Shown: piece after piece, positions 17,767-26,023 of the stretch
Layout: each line of letters opens with the position of its first letter
How positions within the stretch are numbered: position 1 is the stretch's first letter
Assembly (NCBI GenBank): GCA_050297855.1
Contig: JBNKTC010000010.1
Location: forward strand, 434,001-498,000
Length of the DNA stretch: 64,000 nucleotides
Reading direction: 5' to 3'
Source of the DNA: SZUA-545 sp050297855
GTDB taxonomy: Bacteria > Campylobacterota > Campylobacteria > Campylobacterales > SZUA-545
Notes under the pieces: generated by a model
The model's input: only the letters and a program-made list of their open reading frames with translations
Database searches by the model: none
What the model was told of the DNA's origin: nothing
Position numbers and translations under genes: made by a program

Positions 17767-18780
17767 ATGAAACGCATCATCATTTTTGCCGACGGGACCT
17801 GGAATTCTCCGGAAAAAGGACGCGCCACCAATGTCCTGCAGATGGCCCGTTCCGTCCGCCCCGTTGCCGACGGAGCCGAGCAGGTCGTCTTCTACGACTG
17901 GGGTGTCGGCACCGACCGCAAGGAGATCGCCGGCGGCATTTCCGGGGCGGGGATCGACAAAAACATCATGGACTGCTACCGCTTCCTGGTGCACAACTTC
18001 GCCCCTGGAGACCAGCTCTACTTCTTCGGCTTCAGCCGGGGTGCCTACACCGTTCGCTCCCTGGCGGGGTTTATCCGCAACTGCGGCTTGCTCCAGCGCG
18101 AGTACGCCGACCATATCCCCGACGCCTACCGCCTCTACCGCAAGCGGACCAAGAAGTCCCACCCCTCCGACGACGCCATGGTCGCTTTCCGGGCGCGCTA
18201 CGCAGTGGCGGACCTGACCGAAATCGAATTTGTCGGCGTCTGGGACACGGTGGGTGCCCTGGGCATCCCGATGCCCTTTTGGGGAACCTTGGGAGAGAAG
18301 GAGTTTCTTTTCCACGACCTCGAACCGAGCAAGATCATCAAGCATGCCCGCCACGCCGTCGCCATCGACGAGAACCGCATCGACTTCGAGCCGAGTCTCT
18401 GGAACGAAAAACCCGGCATCGACCTCAAGCAGGTCTGGTTCGCCGGAGTCCACTCCGACGTGGGCGGCGGCTATAAAGAGAAGGGACTGAGCCAGTGTGC
18501 CGCACTCTGGATGCTCAACGAAGCCGAGCAGCTGGGACTGAAATTTGAAACCCGCTTCATCGACGCCCTCAGGCCCGACCCCCTGGACAAGCAGCACAAC
18601 GAACGCAAGGGGATCTACTACATGCGCAAAGCCATCAGCAGAGCAATCTCCGGTCCGCTTCACCGCTCCGTCAAGGAGCGCTGGGAAGCGGACGCCCACC
18701 GCTACCGCAGCCGCAGCAAGGCGTTGGCCGCCCTGCTCGAAAAACAGAATGGATGGGATGGCGTCACCGTCGTCGACTAA
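17767..18780 (+). CDS. DUF2235 alpha/beta-hydrolase (Tle1-like lipase fold)
   Basis: The protein has 337 residues, with the ATG at 17767 preceded by TAAGGAG. It opens with IIFADGTWNSPEKG and carries YFFGFSRGAYTVRSLAG, where GFSRG (Ser90) is the nucleophile elbow of DUF2235 hydrolases. A later GVWDTVGALG and AGVHSDVGGGY fit the expected acid and His regions. The family includes the type VI secretion phospholipase Tle1 as well as many cytoplasmic proteins of unknown role. No T6SS genes are in the window and there is no signal peptide. A membrane-anchored coiled-coil protein follows 15 bases downstream, probably in the same operon. Confidence 0.85.
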   Translation: MKRIIIFADGTWNSPEKGRATNVLQMARSVRPVADGAEQVVFYDWGVGTDRKEIAGGISGAGIDKNIMDCYRFLVHNFAPGDQLYFFGFSRGAYTVRSLAGFIRNCGLLQREYADHIPDAYRLYRKRTKKSHPSDDAMVAFRARYAVADLTEIEFVGVWDTVGALGIPMPFWGTLGEKEFLFHDLEPSKIIKHARHAVAIDENRIDFEPSLWNEKPGIDLKQVWFAGVHSDVGGGYKEKGLSQCAALWMLNEAEQLGLKFETRFIDALRPDPLDKQHNERKGIYYMRKAISRAISGPLHRSVKERWEADAHRYRSRSKALAALLEKQNGWDGVTVVD

Positions 18781-18795
18781 CCCAAAGGAGCCCCC

Positions 18796-19242
18796 ATGGA
18801 TACCCCGACCCCCTCACTGTTAAACCGTATCAAAGAATTCACCGCGACCCTTCGGGAACTGGTAATCGTCGTCGTCATCGCCTTGCTTTTTCTGAACCCC
18901 GGGCTGATCAATTCAACCCTCACCAAAGCGGGCTTCGTCAGCGCCGATTTCGGCATGTTCCAGTGGCAGCGCCAGCTTGAAGAGGCCAACGCCAAACTCA
19001 AAACCGCCCAGCAGAATGTCGTGAATGTGGAACGTGAATTGACAGCGGTAAAACACGACCTGACACGCATTACACAACGGCCCGAGATCTCTCCCGCCGT
19101 CCGCGAGCAGGTCACTTCGCTGACCACACGCATCGACACTTCCCAGCAGAAGACGGCGGCTGTCACCCGGGAGCTGAGCGACACCATCAAAAACCAGGAC
19201 CGCCTCGTTACCGAGCTCCGCAGGGTGCGCCCTGCTCCCTGA
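18796..19242 (+). CDS. membrane-anchored coiled-coil protein, unknown function
   Basis: The 148-residue protein has one hydrophobic helix at about 20-38, then a long helical region (about 55-140) with heptad-like charge spacing (QRQLEEANAKLKTAQQNV, RELTAVKHDLTRITQ), predicted to be a coiled coil, probably in the periplasm. AAAGGAG precedes the ATG. Its position 15 bases after the DUF2235 hydrolase suggests a partner role (anchor, regulator or protective protein), but nothing in the sequence proves this. I do not recognise the family. Confidence 0.65.
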   Translation: MDTPTPSLLNRIKEFTATLRELVIVVVIALLFLNPGLINSTLTKAGFVSADFGMFQWQRQLEEANAKLKTAQQNVVNVERELTAVKHDLTRITQRPEISPAVREQVTSLTTRIDTSQQKTAAVTRELSDTIKNQDRLVTELRRVRPAP

Positions 19243-19328
19243 TATCCCGAATATGCCCCGAGACTGAGGCCGCTCTTAAAGATCCGTTTCGTCGCTCGAG
19301 GCATTGGGCCTCTACAGGGGGCTGACGC

Positions 19329-19334
19329 TATAAT
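19329..19334 (+). promoter_or_regulatory. TATAAT -10 box for mtfA
   Basis: GCTATAATCC lies 25 bases before the ATG at 19360, with GGAG at 19351-19354 as ribosome binding site. Confidence 0.5.
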
Positions 19335-19359
19335 CCGACAATCTAAATCCGGAGCGTCG

Positions 19360-20220
19360 ATGAACTACTCCCTGGCCCTGCTGATCATCCTCGGGACCTT
19401 TGCCCTGTTCTACGGCGCTTCACGTTTGTGGAGCCACCGCCGGCAACTGGCCCTGGAGCGCACCATCGCCAACCTTCCCTTCCCCGAATCCTGGCGTACC
19501 CACCTCGAAGCGACGTCCCATTACCTCGCCCTCTCTCCCGAAGAACGCCAAAAAATCGAACGGCAGATACTCCGTTTTCTCCACACTAAAACCTTTAAGG
19601 GGATCGGCCTGCAGGTAACCGACGAAATGCGGGCCATCGTCAGTTTCTATGCCGCACTGATGCTGCTTCACAAAGAAGGAGACGAATTCGCCGCCTTCTC
19701 CACTGTGCTGCTCTATGAAGAGGGCTTCGCCGCCGAACAGCGCTACGAAGAGGGAGGGATCGTCACCGAAGGCCTTTTCGAACTCGACGGCCAGTCCAGC
19801 GACGACACCGTCGCCCTCTCCTGGCAGGATGTCCGGCACGAAGCCTATACCCTGACGCCGTTCAATCTCGTCATCCACGAGTTCGCCCATGTCCTCGACT
19901 TCTACAACGGATTTGCCGACGGCACCCCCGCCATGATCGCCCAGGATATCGGGGTACTGCACGACCACTACGACCGCTTTGTCAAACAGATCGAAACCGA
20001 CACCCTCCAGCGCGAATTCGAGCTCTTCGACGATTACGCCGCGGAACACGAAGCGGAGTTTTTCGCCATCGCCAGCGAACGCTTCTTCCAGATGCCCCGG
20101 CATCTCGGCGAAGACCTCCCCCGCCTCTACGCCGCACTGCAGCGTTTCTACGGGGTCGATGCCCGTCAGTGGGGTGTCGAAGCCGTCCCCGAATCCGCCC
20201 GCACAGATGCAGACGAATAA
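19360..20220 (+). CDS. mtfA: MtfA-family zinc metallopeptidase (M90)
   Basis: The protein has 286 residues, close to E. coli MtfA (265). An N-terminal membrane helix (about 3-20) distinguishes it from the soluble E. coli protein. The catalytic motif HEFAH is at 173-177 (two zinc ligands and the glutamate), and a downstream HEAEFFAIASERFF supplies the third ligand region. In E. coli MtfA binds the repressor Mlc and so affects ptsG; no Mlc or PTS genes are visible here, so the target is open. A hypothetical secreted protein follows on its own promoter. Confidence 0.88.
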   Translation: MNYSLALLIILGTFALFYGASRLWSHRRQLALERTIANLPFPESWRTHLEATSHYLALSPEERQKIERQILRFLHTKTFKGIGLQVTDEMRAIVSFYAALMLLHKEGDEFAAFSTVLLYEEGFAAEQRYEEGGIVTEGLFELDGQSSDDTVALSWQDVRHEAYTLTPFNLVIHEFAHVLDFYNGFADGTPAMIAQDIGVLHDHYDRFVKQIETDTLQREFELFDDYAAEHEAEFFAIASERFFQMPRHLGEDLPRLYAALQRFYGVDARQWGVEAVPESARTDADE

Positions 20221-20243
20221 TCACACTTTAAACCAAAACGCCC

Positions 20244-20249
20244 TATAAT
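20244..20249 (+). promoter_or_regulatory. TATAAT -10 box upstream of the secreted hypothetical gene
   Basis: CCTATAATCT lies 28 bases before the ATG at 20278; CGGGAG (20266-20271) is the ribosome binding site. Confidence 0.5.
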
Positions 20250-20277
20250 CTCCGCCATATATGACCGGGAGAATGCC

Positions 20278-21009
20278 ATGTATCGTCTGGCCGCTGCGCT
20301 GATTTTGGGAGTGATGAGTCTCTGGGGTGCCGAATACCCCAAACTCTATGCCTCGATGGGGACGCCGCTCTTCGACTCTATCCGCACTTTTCAACAGTAT
20401 GAGCACCTCGGCGAAATGGCCCGGGTCAACCAGGAGTTCATCGCTTTTACCGCTCCCGTTTTCGAGCACGGCATGCGGATCAACACGATGCAGAAGATCC
20501 CGGCTTCGGAGCGCAAAGGCTATCTTGAGGAGCTCCGTGCCGTCGAAGCAAAGAAGAAATGGGTCATGCATCACCTGACCGACCTGGCCCTTGACGCCGT
20601 GGAAGCCGACGACTACCCGACCTTCAAGCAGATCATGCAGCTCCCCCTCGACGAATTGCTTCCGACCCTGACGACCCGCACGGCGGCCATCCAGTACTAC
20701 CGGGCGAAAGGGCATCGGGACATCCCGGAGCTCGACACCCTGGCCGCCGCCGAAGCAAAACGCCGCGCCGCCAAAAGACGCGAACACGCCCAGGCGGAGA
20801 TCCCCGAAGATACCCACAACCCCTACCGCCTCAAGATCCACACCCCGCAGCATCACGAAGCTGCGGCGGCACCGGAAGAAGAAGCGGTCGAACCCTCCGT
20901 CCTGCAGCAGATCGGCGATATGTTCGAATCGATGGAGATCGATTTCGATCCGGGCCTGCTCGAAGACTACAAGGCCCATACGCCCCCGACGATCGCCGAT
21001 GTCCCTTGA
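20278..21009 (+). CDS. secreted helical protein, unknown function
   Basis: The 243-residue protein begins with a short signal peptide (MYRLAAALILGVMSLWGAE). The mature part is helical and charged. The first 150 residues include an HHLTDLALDAVEADDYPTF segment, then a lysine/arginine- and alanine-rich stretch (AEAKRRAAKRREHAQ), a proline/histidine linker and an acidic C-terminus. No known domain is recognised. The basic stretch followed by an acidic tail suggests a protein-protein adaptor. It has its own promoter and is followed by a sensor kinase with a separate one. Confidence 0.6.
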   Translation: MYRLAAALILGVMSLWGAEYPKLYASMGTPLFDSIRTFQQYEHLGEMARVNQEFIAFTAPVFEHGMRINTMQKIPASERKGYLEELRAVEAKKKWVMHHLTDLALDAVEADDYPTFKQIMQLPLDELLPTLTTRTAAIQYYRAKGHRDIPELDTLAAAEAKRRAAKRREHAQAEIPEDTHNPYRLKIHTPQHHEAAAAPEEEAVEPSVLQQIGDMFESMEIDFDPGLLEDYKAHTPPTIADVP

Positions 21010-21042
21010 GACGGACAAAGGCGTGCTTATGGCATCCCGTGC

Positions 21043-21048
21043 TAAAAT
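21043..21048 (+). promoter_or_regulatory. TAAAAT -10-like box upstream of the histidine kinase
   Basis: GCTAAAAT lies 30 bases before the GTG at 21079; AAAGGAG at 21063-21069 is the ribosome binding site. Confidence 0.4.
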
Positions 21049-21078
21049 ACTTCCTTTCCATCAAAGGAGCGTAATCTC

Positions 21079-22515
21079 GTGCGCCTGACGATCAAAATTC
21101 TCTATGATATGCTCTCCGGCGGTCACGATTTTTCCGAGACCGAGGCTCCCGAAACCTTCCGGTTTCGCCTCCTCTACGGCTTTCTGGTCATCGTCTTCAT
21201 CGCCGCCTCTTTTTTCGCACTGGCAGGCTTCAGCGGGCTCAACCCCATCGGTCAGGTCCAGTCCATCGCCGACGCGCTCTACGGCTTCAGTGCGCTGGTC
21301 ATGCTGATCGTACTGAGACGCTGCCGAAAATGTTACACCGTGGTCACCCATCTGCTGCTGTTTTTCTCCATGCTGACCTGCATCAGCATCCTCGTCTCCG
21401 TCCCCCAGGACGAGTCCCGGCTGGTCTGGTTCTATCTGGTGGTTGTCGTCGCGTTCATCCTCGGCGGTCTGCGCAGCGGCGTCATCTACACTCTGCTCTC
21501 TGCTGCCGTAATCCTGATCGCCCATCAGACCATAGACCTGAATCTCTCCATCGTCGCCTATTTCAGTGGCACGACGGGTCTCTTGATTCTGTCGGTACTC
21601 ATGTATACCTACCGACAGCGCGTCGATGCCTATGAAGCGACCCTGACCCGACAGAACCGGGAGCTTGAAACCTTTAACAGCGGTCTGGAGCAACAGATCG
21701 CTGCCAAGACCGCGGAGCTGATCGAACTTAACGCCTCCCTGGAACGCAAAATCTCCGAGAAAATCGTCGAAGTCAAACAGCAGGAGGAGATGCTCATCGC
21801 CCAGTCCCGGCTCGCCGCTATGGGCGAGATGCTCAGCATGATCGCCCACCAGTGGCGCCAACCCCTCTCCACTATGAGCCTCATGATCGCCGATGCCCAG
21901 CTCAAAGCAGCCATCGGCGGCAAGGAGATCGATGCCAACGCCATCCTGACAGAGATCTCCGACACCATCGGCTATCTCTCCGAGACCATCGACGACTTCA
22001 AAACCTATTTCGAACCCCAGCGGCGACTTGAGACCGTGAGCCTGCGGACCTTGCTCGACCGGGTGATCCAGTTCACCCATCACCGCTACAAAATGAACCG
22101 CATCTCCCTCACCGTCAACGCCGACAAGAGTCTGGAGATAGAGACCTACCCCAGCGAACTGATCCAGATCTTTATGAACCTGCTCAACAATGCCGCCGAT
22201 GCCATCATTGAAAACGGTCCCGCAGACCCTTATGTCGAAATCACCATCACCGATTCGGACGACTGGCTTGAGATCGAAATGCTCGACAACGGCGGAGGAA
22301 TCGGAGAGACCTACCTCTCGCGCATCTTCGAACCCTACTTCAGCACCAAGTCCAAAAACGGTACCGGGCTGGGACTCTACATGACCAAGATGATCCTTGA
22401 GAACCATATGGGCGGCACTATCGAAGCCTCCAACCAGGGTCCCGGTGCCCGATTCCTGGTCCGCATCCCTCTCTCCCTCAAACGCGCCGGGGTCGCAAAA
22501 ACGGCGATCCGATGA
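21079..22515 (+). CDS. membrane sensor histidine kinase (orphan)
   Basis: This 478-residue protein starts at GTG, 9 bases after AAAGGAG. About six N-terminal transmembrane helices (35-185) form the sensor, followed by a long coiled coil (about 190-245). The H-box reads MIAHQWRQPL with the phospho-accepting histidine at about residue 257, a variant typical of Campylobacterota kinases. The ATPase domain has NLLNNAADAI (N), DNGGGI (G1), YFSTK (F) and GTGLGLYMTKMI (G2). No response regulator is adjacent, so its partner is elsewhere. The stop overlaps the start of the radical SAM gene by 4 bases (ATGA), which links the two functionally or at least transcriptionally. Confidence 0.92.
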   Translation: MRLTIKILYDMLSGGHDFSETEAPETFRFRLLYGFLVIVFIAASFFALAGFSGLNPIGQVQSIADALYGFSALVMLIVLRRCRKCYTVVTHLLLFFSMLTCISILVSVPQDESRLVWFYLVVVVAFILGGLRSGVIYTLLSAAVILIAHQTIDLNLSIVAYFSGTTGLLILSVLMYTYRQRVDAYEATLTRQNRELETFNSGLEQQIAAKTAELIELNASLERKISEKIVEVKQQEEMLIAQSRLAAMGEMLSMIAHQWRQPLSTMSLMIADAQLKAAIGGKEIDANAILTEISDTIGYLSETIDDFKTYFEPQRRLETVSLRTLLDRVIQFTHHRYKMNRISLTVNADKSLEIETYPSELIQIFMNLLNNAADAIIENGPADPYVEITITDSDDWLEIEMLDNGGGIGETYLSRIFEPYFSTKSKNGTGLGLYMTKMILENHMGGTIEASNQGPGARFLVRIPLSLKRAGVAKTAIR

Positions 22516-24026
22516 ATCCTTCGATTCTGCTCACCACCCTTAACGCCCGTTACAGTCACGCCTCATTGGCCCTGCGCTGCCTCAAAGCCAACCTTCGCGA
22601 ACTTGCCGATGGTTGCATGATTCGGGAGTTCGTCATCGGAACCAGCCCCCAGTCCATCGCCGAGCAAATTCTGGAACACACCCCCCGAATCATCGGCATC
22701 GGGGTCTACATCTGGAACGCCACGGAGAGTGCGGAGCTAATTGAGATCCTCAAGAAGGTTGCCTCCGACACGCGGATCGTCCTCGGCGGCCCCGAGGCAG
22801 GCCATCTGCCCCACCGGGTCGACTTCAGCGCGGCAGATTACATCATCCAAGGCGAAGGGGAAATCGCCTTTTACGAACTCTGCCGCGACCTGCTCAGCGG
22901 CGTCGTTCGCGAAGACCGGATGATTGCAGCCCCCATGGCGGACATCACGGCGCTGAAACTCCCCTACGATCTCTACGACGACCATGACATCGCCCACCGC
23001 TTCATCTACGTCGAATCTTCCCGCGGATGCCCCTTCGAATGCGAATTCTGCCTGAGCGCCATCGACGAGAAGGTACGCTATTTCCCCCTGGAACCGCTGC
23101 TTGAAGCCTTCGAAACCCTCTGGCAGCGGGGAGCGCGAACCTTCAAGTTCATCGACCGCACCTTCAATCTCAACCTCCGCTTCGCCAATGCGCTGATGGA
23201 TTTCTTTCTGGCTAAGGAGCCCCCCTACTTCGTCCATTTCGAAGTGATCCCCGACCATTTTCCCGAGAGCCTGCGCGAGCGGCTGAAGCGCTTCCCCCCA
23301 GGTTCGCTCCAGCTCGAAGTGGGCATCCAGACCCTCGATCCCGAGATCGCCGACCGCATCAACCGGCCGCTGAAACTCGACAAAATCCGGCGCAACATCG
23401 CCTTTCTGGAGCAGGAGACCTCGGCCCACCTCCACCTCGACCTTATCGTCGGCCTGCCCGGGGAGAGCCTGCAGCAGTTCGGCGCCAACCTCGACATGCT
23501 TTGCGCCCTGAGCCGCTCCGAGATCCAGGTCGGCATCCTCAAGCACCTCTCGGGCACCACCCTCTCGCGCCACGACGCGCTGCACAGCATGGTCTACTCC
23601 GACACGCCCCCTTACGATGTCCTCAAAACCGATGCCGTCTCCTTTGCCGACCTGCAGCGGATGAAACGCTTCGCCCGCTTCTGGGACCTTACCTACAACA
23701 GTGGGAACTTCAACCACTCCGTCCGGCTGCTCTGGCCCGACGGCAAAGTTTTCGACGCCTTCCTCGCCTTCAGCGACTGGGTCTACGGCCGTACGGCGTC
23801 GACATGGAAGATCGCCCTGGAACGGATGGCCGCCCTGCTCTTCGAATACCTTGTCGAGGTTCGCCGCTGCGACCCCGAGACAGTACGCGATGCCATGTGC
23901 TCGGACCTTGGTAGCACCGGAGGGCGGAAGCTCCCGAGCTTCTTGAACCCGCAAACCGCCCCCGCCAAAACACCCAAACAGACCAATACGCGCCTCACCC
24001 GTCGCCAGGAGCGCCACGGCTCCTGA
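22512..24026 (+). CDS. B12-binding radical SAM protein with DUF4080-type C-terminus
   Basis: The 504-residue protein has an N-terminal cobalamin-binding-like Rossmann region (about 1-140, starting ILLTTLNARYSHASLALR) and a radical SAM barrel with the Cx3Cx2C cluster at 173/177/180 (CPFECEFC). The C-terminal part resembles DUF4080. Such proteins probably perform radical methylation or another rearrangement on an unknown substrate. It overlaps the upstream kinase gene by 4 bases. The next gene's TATAAT box begins right after its stop (24024-24026), so that gene can be expressed independently. Confidence 0.88.
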   Translation: MNPSILLTTLNARYSHASLALRCLKANLRELADGCMIREFVIGTSPQSIAEQILEHTPRIIGIGVYIWNATESAELIEILKKVASDTRIVLGGPEAGHLPHRVDFSAADYIIQGEGEIAFYELCRDLLSGVVREDRMIAAPMADITALKLPYDLYDDHDIAHRFIYVESSRGCPFECEFCLSAIDEKVRYFPLEPLLEAFETLWQRGARTFKFIDRTFNLNLRFANALMDFFLAKEPPYFVHFEVIPDHFPESLRERLKRFPPGSLQLEVGIQTLDPEIADRINRPLKLDKIRRNIAFLEQETSAHLHLDLIVGLPGESLQQFGANLDMLCALSRSEIQVGILKHLSGTTLSRHDALHSMVYSDTPPYDVLKTDAVSFADLQRMKRFARFWDLTYNSGNFNHSVRLLWPDGKVFDAFLAFSDWVYGRTASTWKIALERMAALLFEYLVEVRRCDPETVRDAMCSDLGSTGGRKLPSFLNPQTAPAKTPKQTNTRLTRRQERHGS

Positions 24027-24032
24027 TATAAT
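24027..24032 (+). promoter_or_regulatory. TATAAT -10 box for the alanine/glycine symporter
   Basis: The box begins directly after the radical SAM stop codon, 20 bases before the ATG at 24053, with AAAGGAG between. Confidence 0.5.
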
Positions 24033-24052
24033 GGTGCCACCAAAGGAGCTCT

Positions 24053-25396
24053 ATGGAATCACTGTCCCAATACGTCGCATCTGCCTCATCCTTCGTCTGG
24101 GGCGTACCCATGCTGGTCCTGCTCGTCGGTACCGGGCTGTTCCTCACCATCCGTCTGCGGGGGATGCAGTTCTGGGCGCTGGGCCACGCCTTTAAAATGG
24201 TTCTGCGACGGGAAGATAACGCCGAAGGAGAGATCAGCCACTTCGCCGCGCTGACGACGGCGCTGGCCGCGACAGTGGGCATCGGCAACATCGTCGGCGT
24301 CGCCACTGCCATCACCTTCGGCGGGCCCGGTGCGGTCTTCTGGATGTGGGTGACGGGACTCGTCGGGATGGCGACCAAGTACTCCGAAGCGGTCCTGGCC
24401 GTAAAGTATCGCCAAAGTGGCGAGAACGGGATGAAGGGCGGCCCGATGTACTACCTAACCCACGGAGCGAACATGCCGAAACTGGGGATGGCCTTCGCCC
24501 TCTTCACCATGATCGCCTCCTTCGGCATCGGCAACATGACCCAGTCCAACGCCGTCGCCAACGTGATGCACTCCCAGTTCGGCATCCCCGGTTACGCGAC
24601 GGGGGCGGTCCTGCTGCTGCTCACCGCGGTGGTCATCCTCGGCGGCATCCGCTCCATCGGCCGCTTCACCGCCTTTCTGGTCCCCTTTATGATCGCCGCC
24701 TATCTGGTCACGGCACTAATCATCATCGGGATGAACCTCGGCGGTGTCGCCGACGCCTTCGGACTCATCTTCTATCACGCCTTCAATCCCATTGCCGCCG
24801 GCGGCGGGTTTGCCGGGGCAGCGGTGGCGGCGGCGATCCGCTACGGGATCGCCCGGGGGGTTTTCTCCAATGAGTCGGGCCTCGGTTCCGCCCCCATTGC
24901 CGCGGCGGCCGCCAAAACCGACGACCCCGTCAAACAGGCGCTAGTGAGCATGACCCAGACCTTCATCGACACCCTAGTCGTCTGTACCATGACCGCGCTG
25001 ATCATCCTGATGTCTCCGGGCTGGACCGAAGGGGTCTCCGCCGGGGAACTGACCCTGGTGAGCTTCACCCACCACCTCGGCGGTTTCGGCGGCGCGGTCG
25101 TCACCCTGGCGACGGTACTCTTCGCCTACTCCACGTTGCTGGGATGGAGCTACTACGGCGAACGCGCTTTCGAATTCCTCTTCGGAGAACGCTCGGTGGC
25201 GCTGTACAAGATTCTCTTCGTTGCTGCGGTGCTGGTGGGCGCGATAACGGAGCTGAGCCTCGTATGGAACTTCTCCGACCTCGCCAACGGTCTGATGGCC
25301 ATCCCCAACCTGATCGCCCTGCTGCTGCTCTCCAAAGTGGTCAGCGGCGAAACGACACGCTACTTCTCCGCCCTGAAAAGCGACGATACTCAGTAG
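24053..25396 (+). CDS. alanine/glycine:cation symporter (AGCS family)
   Basis: The 447-residue inner-membrane protein has about 10-11 helices. It matches the AGCS family throughout: TIRLRGMQF in the first loop, ATVGIGNIVGVATAITFGGPGAVFWMW around helices 2-3, and RGVFSNESGLGSAPIAAAAAKT, the family signature near helix 7. It should import alanine or glycine with Na+. Length is normal (440-480). It has its own promoter and AAAGGAG. Its 3' end overlaps the convergent deaminase gene by 7 bases. Confidence 0.92.
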   Translation: MESLSQYVASASSFVWGVPMLVLLVGTGLFLTIRLRGMQFWALGHAFKMVLRREDNAEGEISHFAALTTALAATVGIGNIVGVATAITFGGPGAVFWMWVTGLVGMATKYSEAVLAVKYRQSGENGMKGGPMYYLTHGANMPKLGMAFALFTMIASFGIGNMTQSNAVANVMHSQFGIPGYATGAVLLLLTAVVILGGIRSIGRFTAFLVPFMIAAYLVTALIIIGMNLGGVADAFGLIFYHAFNPIAAGGGFAGAAVAAAIRYGIARGVFSNESGLGSAPIAAAAAKTDDPVKQALVSMTQTFIDTLVVCTMTALIILMSPGWTEGVSAGELTLVSFTHHLGGFGGAVVTLATVLFAYSTLLGWSYYGERAFEFLFGERSVALYKILFVAAVLVGAITELSLVWNFSDLANGLMAIPNLIALLLLSKVVSGETTRYFSALKSDDTQ

Positions 25397-25947
25397 ATCG
25401 TCCCGCCGAGGGCGGCATACCCCTTGAGGACTCCGACGGCAGCTTCGCGCTGCACCCCTTCGGTCACTTCGATCCCCCGTTCCCTCAGGGCTTCGGCCCA
25501 CGCTTCGGGCTTGCTCCCTTCATCGAAGCCGATGGCGCGGACATCTGCATCCAGCGCCCCGGTCACAACCCGCACGACGCCCGACCAGGGAATCGCCCCA
25601 GCACACATGGCGCAAGGCTCGCTGGAGCTGTAGAGGACGAAATTTCCCTCCGCCGCGAGATCGTAGTGTCCCAGCCGCTGCTGGGCCATGGCGATGGCAA
25701 CCATCTCCGCATGGGCATGGGAGCAGCGGCTTCGCACGACCAGGTTGGTCCCCACGGCGACCAGTTCGCCGGTGTCCGCTTCAAAAAGCGCCGCGCCGAA
25801 GGGGCCGCCGCTCGCCTGGGCGACGTTTCTGTGGGAGAGCTCGATGGCGTAGGCCATACGCGATGCGTCCGTCTCGAAGTATTCGCCGATTCTTTTGGTT
25901 TCGTTCTGCAGCCATTCGGGCAGATTTGCGAGGGTCACGTGATTCAT
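25390..25947 (-). CDS. nucleoside/base deaminase (CDA superfamily)
   Basis: This protein has 185 residues from the ATG at 25947. The zinc-binding cytidine-deaminase motifs are clear: HAE in SHAHAEMVAIA and PCxxC in SSEPCAMCAGAI. This layout fits guanine or cytosine deaminases and tRNA-adenosine-deaminase relatives; a small-molecule base deaminase is more likely, but the substrate is not certain. The start was picked because TATAAT on the same strand (25954-25959) ends 6 bases upstream, implying a leaderless mRNA. A second ATG directly abuts the box (25953) and would add only two residues. Confidence 0.88.
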   Translation of the reverse strand: MNHVTLANLPEWLQNETKRIGEYFETDASRMAYAIELSHRNVAQASGGPFGAALFEADTGELVAVGTNLVVRSRCSHAHAEMVAIAMAQQRLGHYDLAAEGNFVLYSSSEPCAMCAGAIPWSGVVRVVTGALDADVRAIGFDEGSKPEAWAEALRERGIEVTEGVQREAAVGVLKGYAALGGTIY

Positions 25948-25953
25948 GGGCAT

Positions 25954-25959
25954 ATTATA
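25954..25959 (-). promoter_or_regulatory. TATAAT -10 box, apparently leaderless, for the deaminase
   Basis: It sits 6 bases from the ATG at 25947 on the minus strand with no ribosome binding site. The divergent Lon-like gene has its own TATACT box at 25975-25980. Confidence 0.5.
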
Positions 25960-25974
25960 TCCGCATCTTTTTGA

Positions 25975-25980
25975 TATACT
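25975..25980 (+). promoter_or_regulatory. TATACT -10-like box for the Lon-like protease
   Basis: GATATACT lies 43 bases before the ATG at 26024; GGAAAGGA is the ribosome binding site. It is divergent from the deaminase promoter 16 bases away. Confidence 0.4.
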
Positions 25981-26023
25981 CAGTTGAAGATCCCGACATA
26001 CCTCATGAACGGAAAGGATTGCC

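Noticed and set aside
17767..18780. Type VI secretion locus
   Set aside because: Although DUF2235 and DUF2778-like proteins occur, no Hcp, VgrG, PAAR, TssB/C or ClpV gene is in the window.
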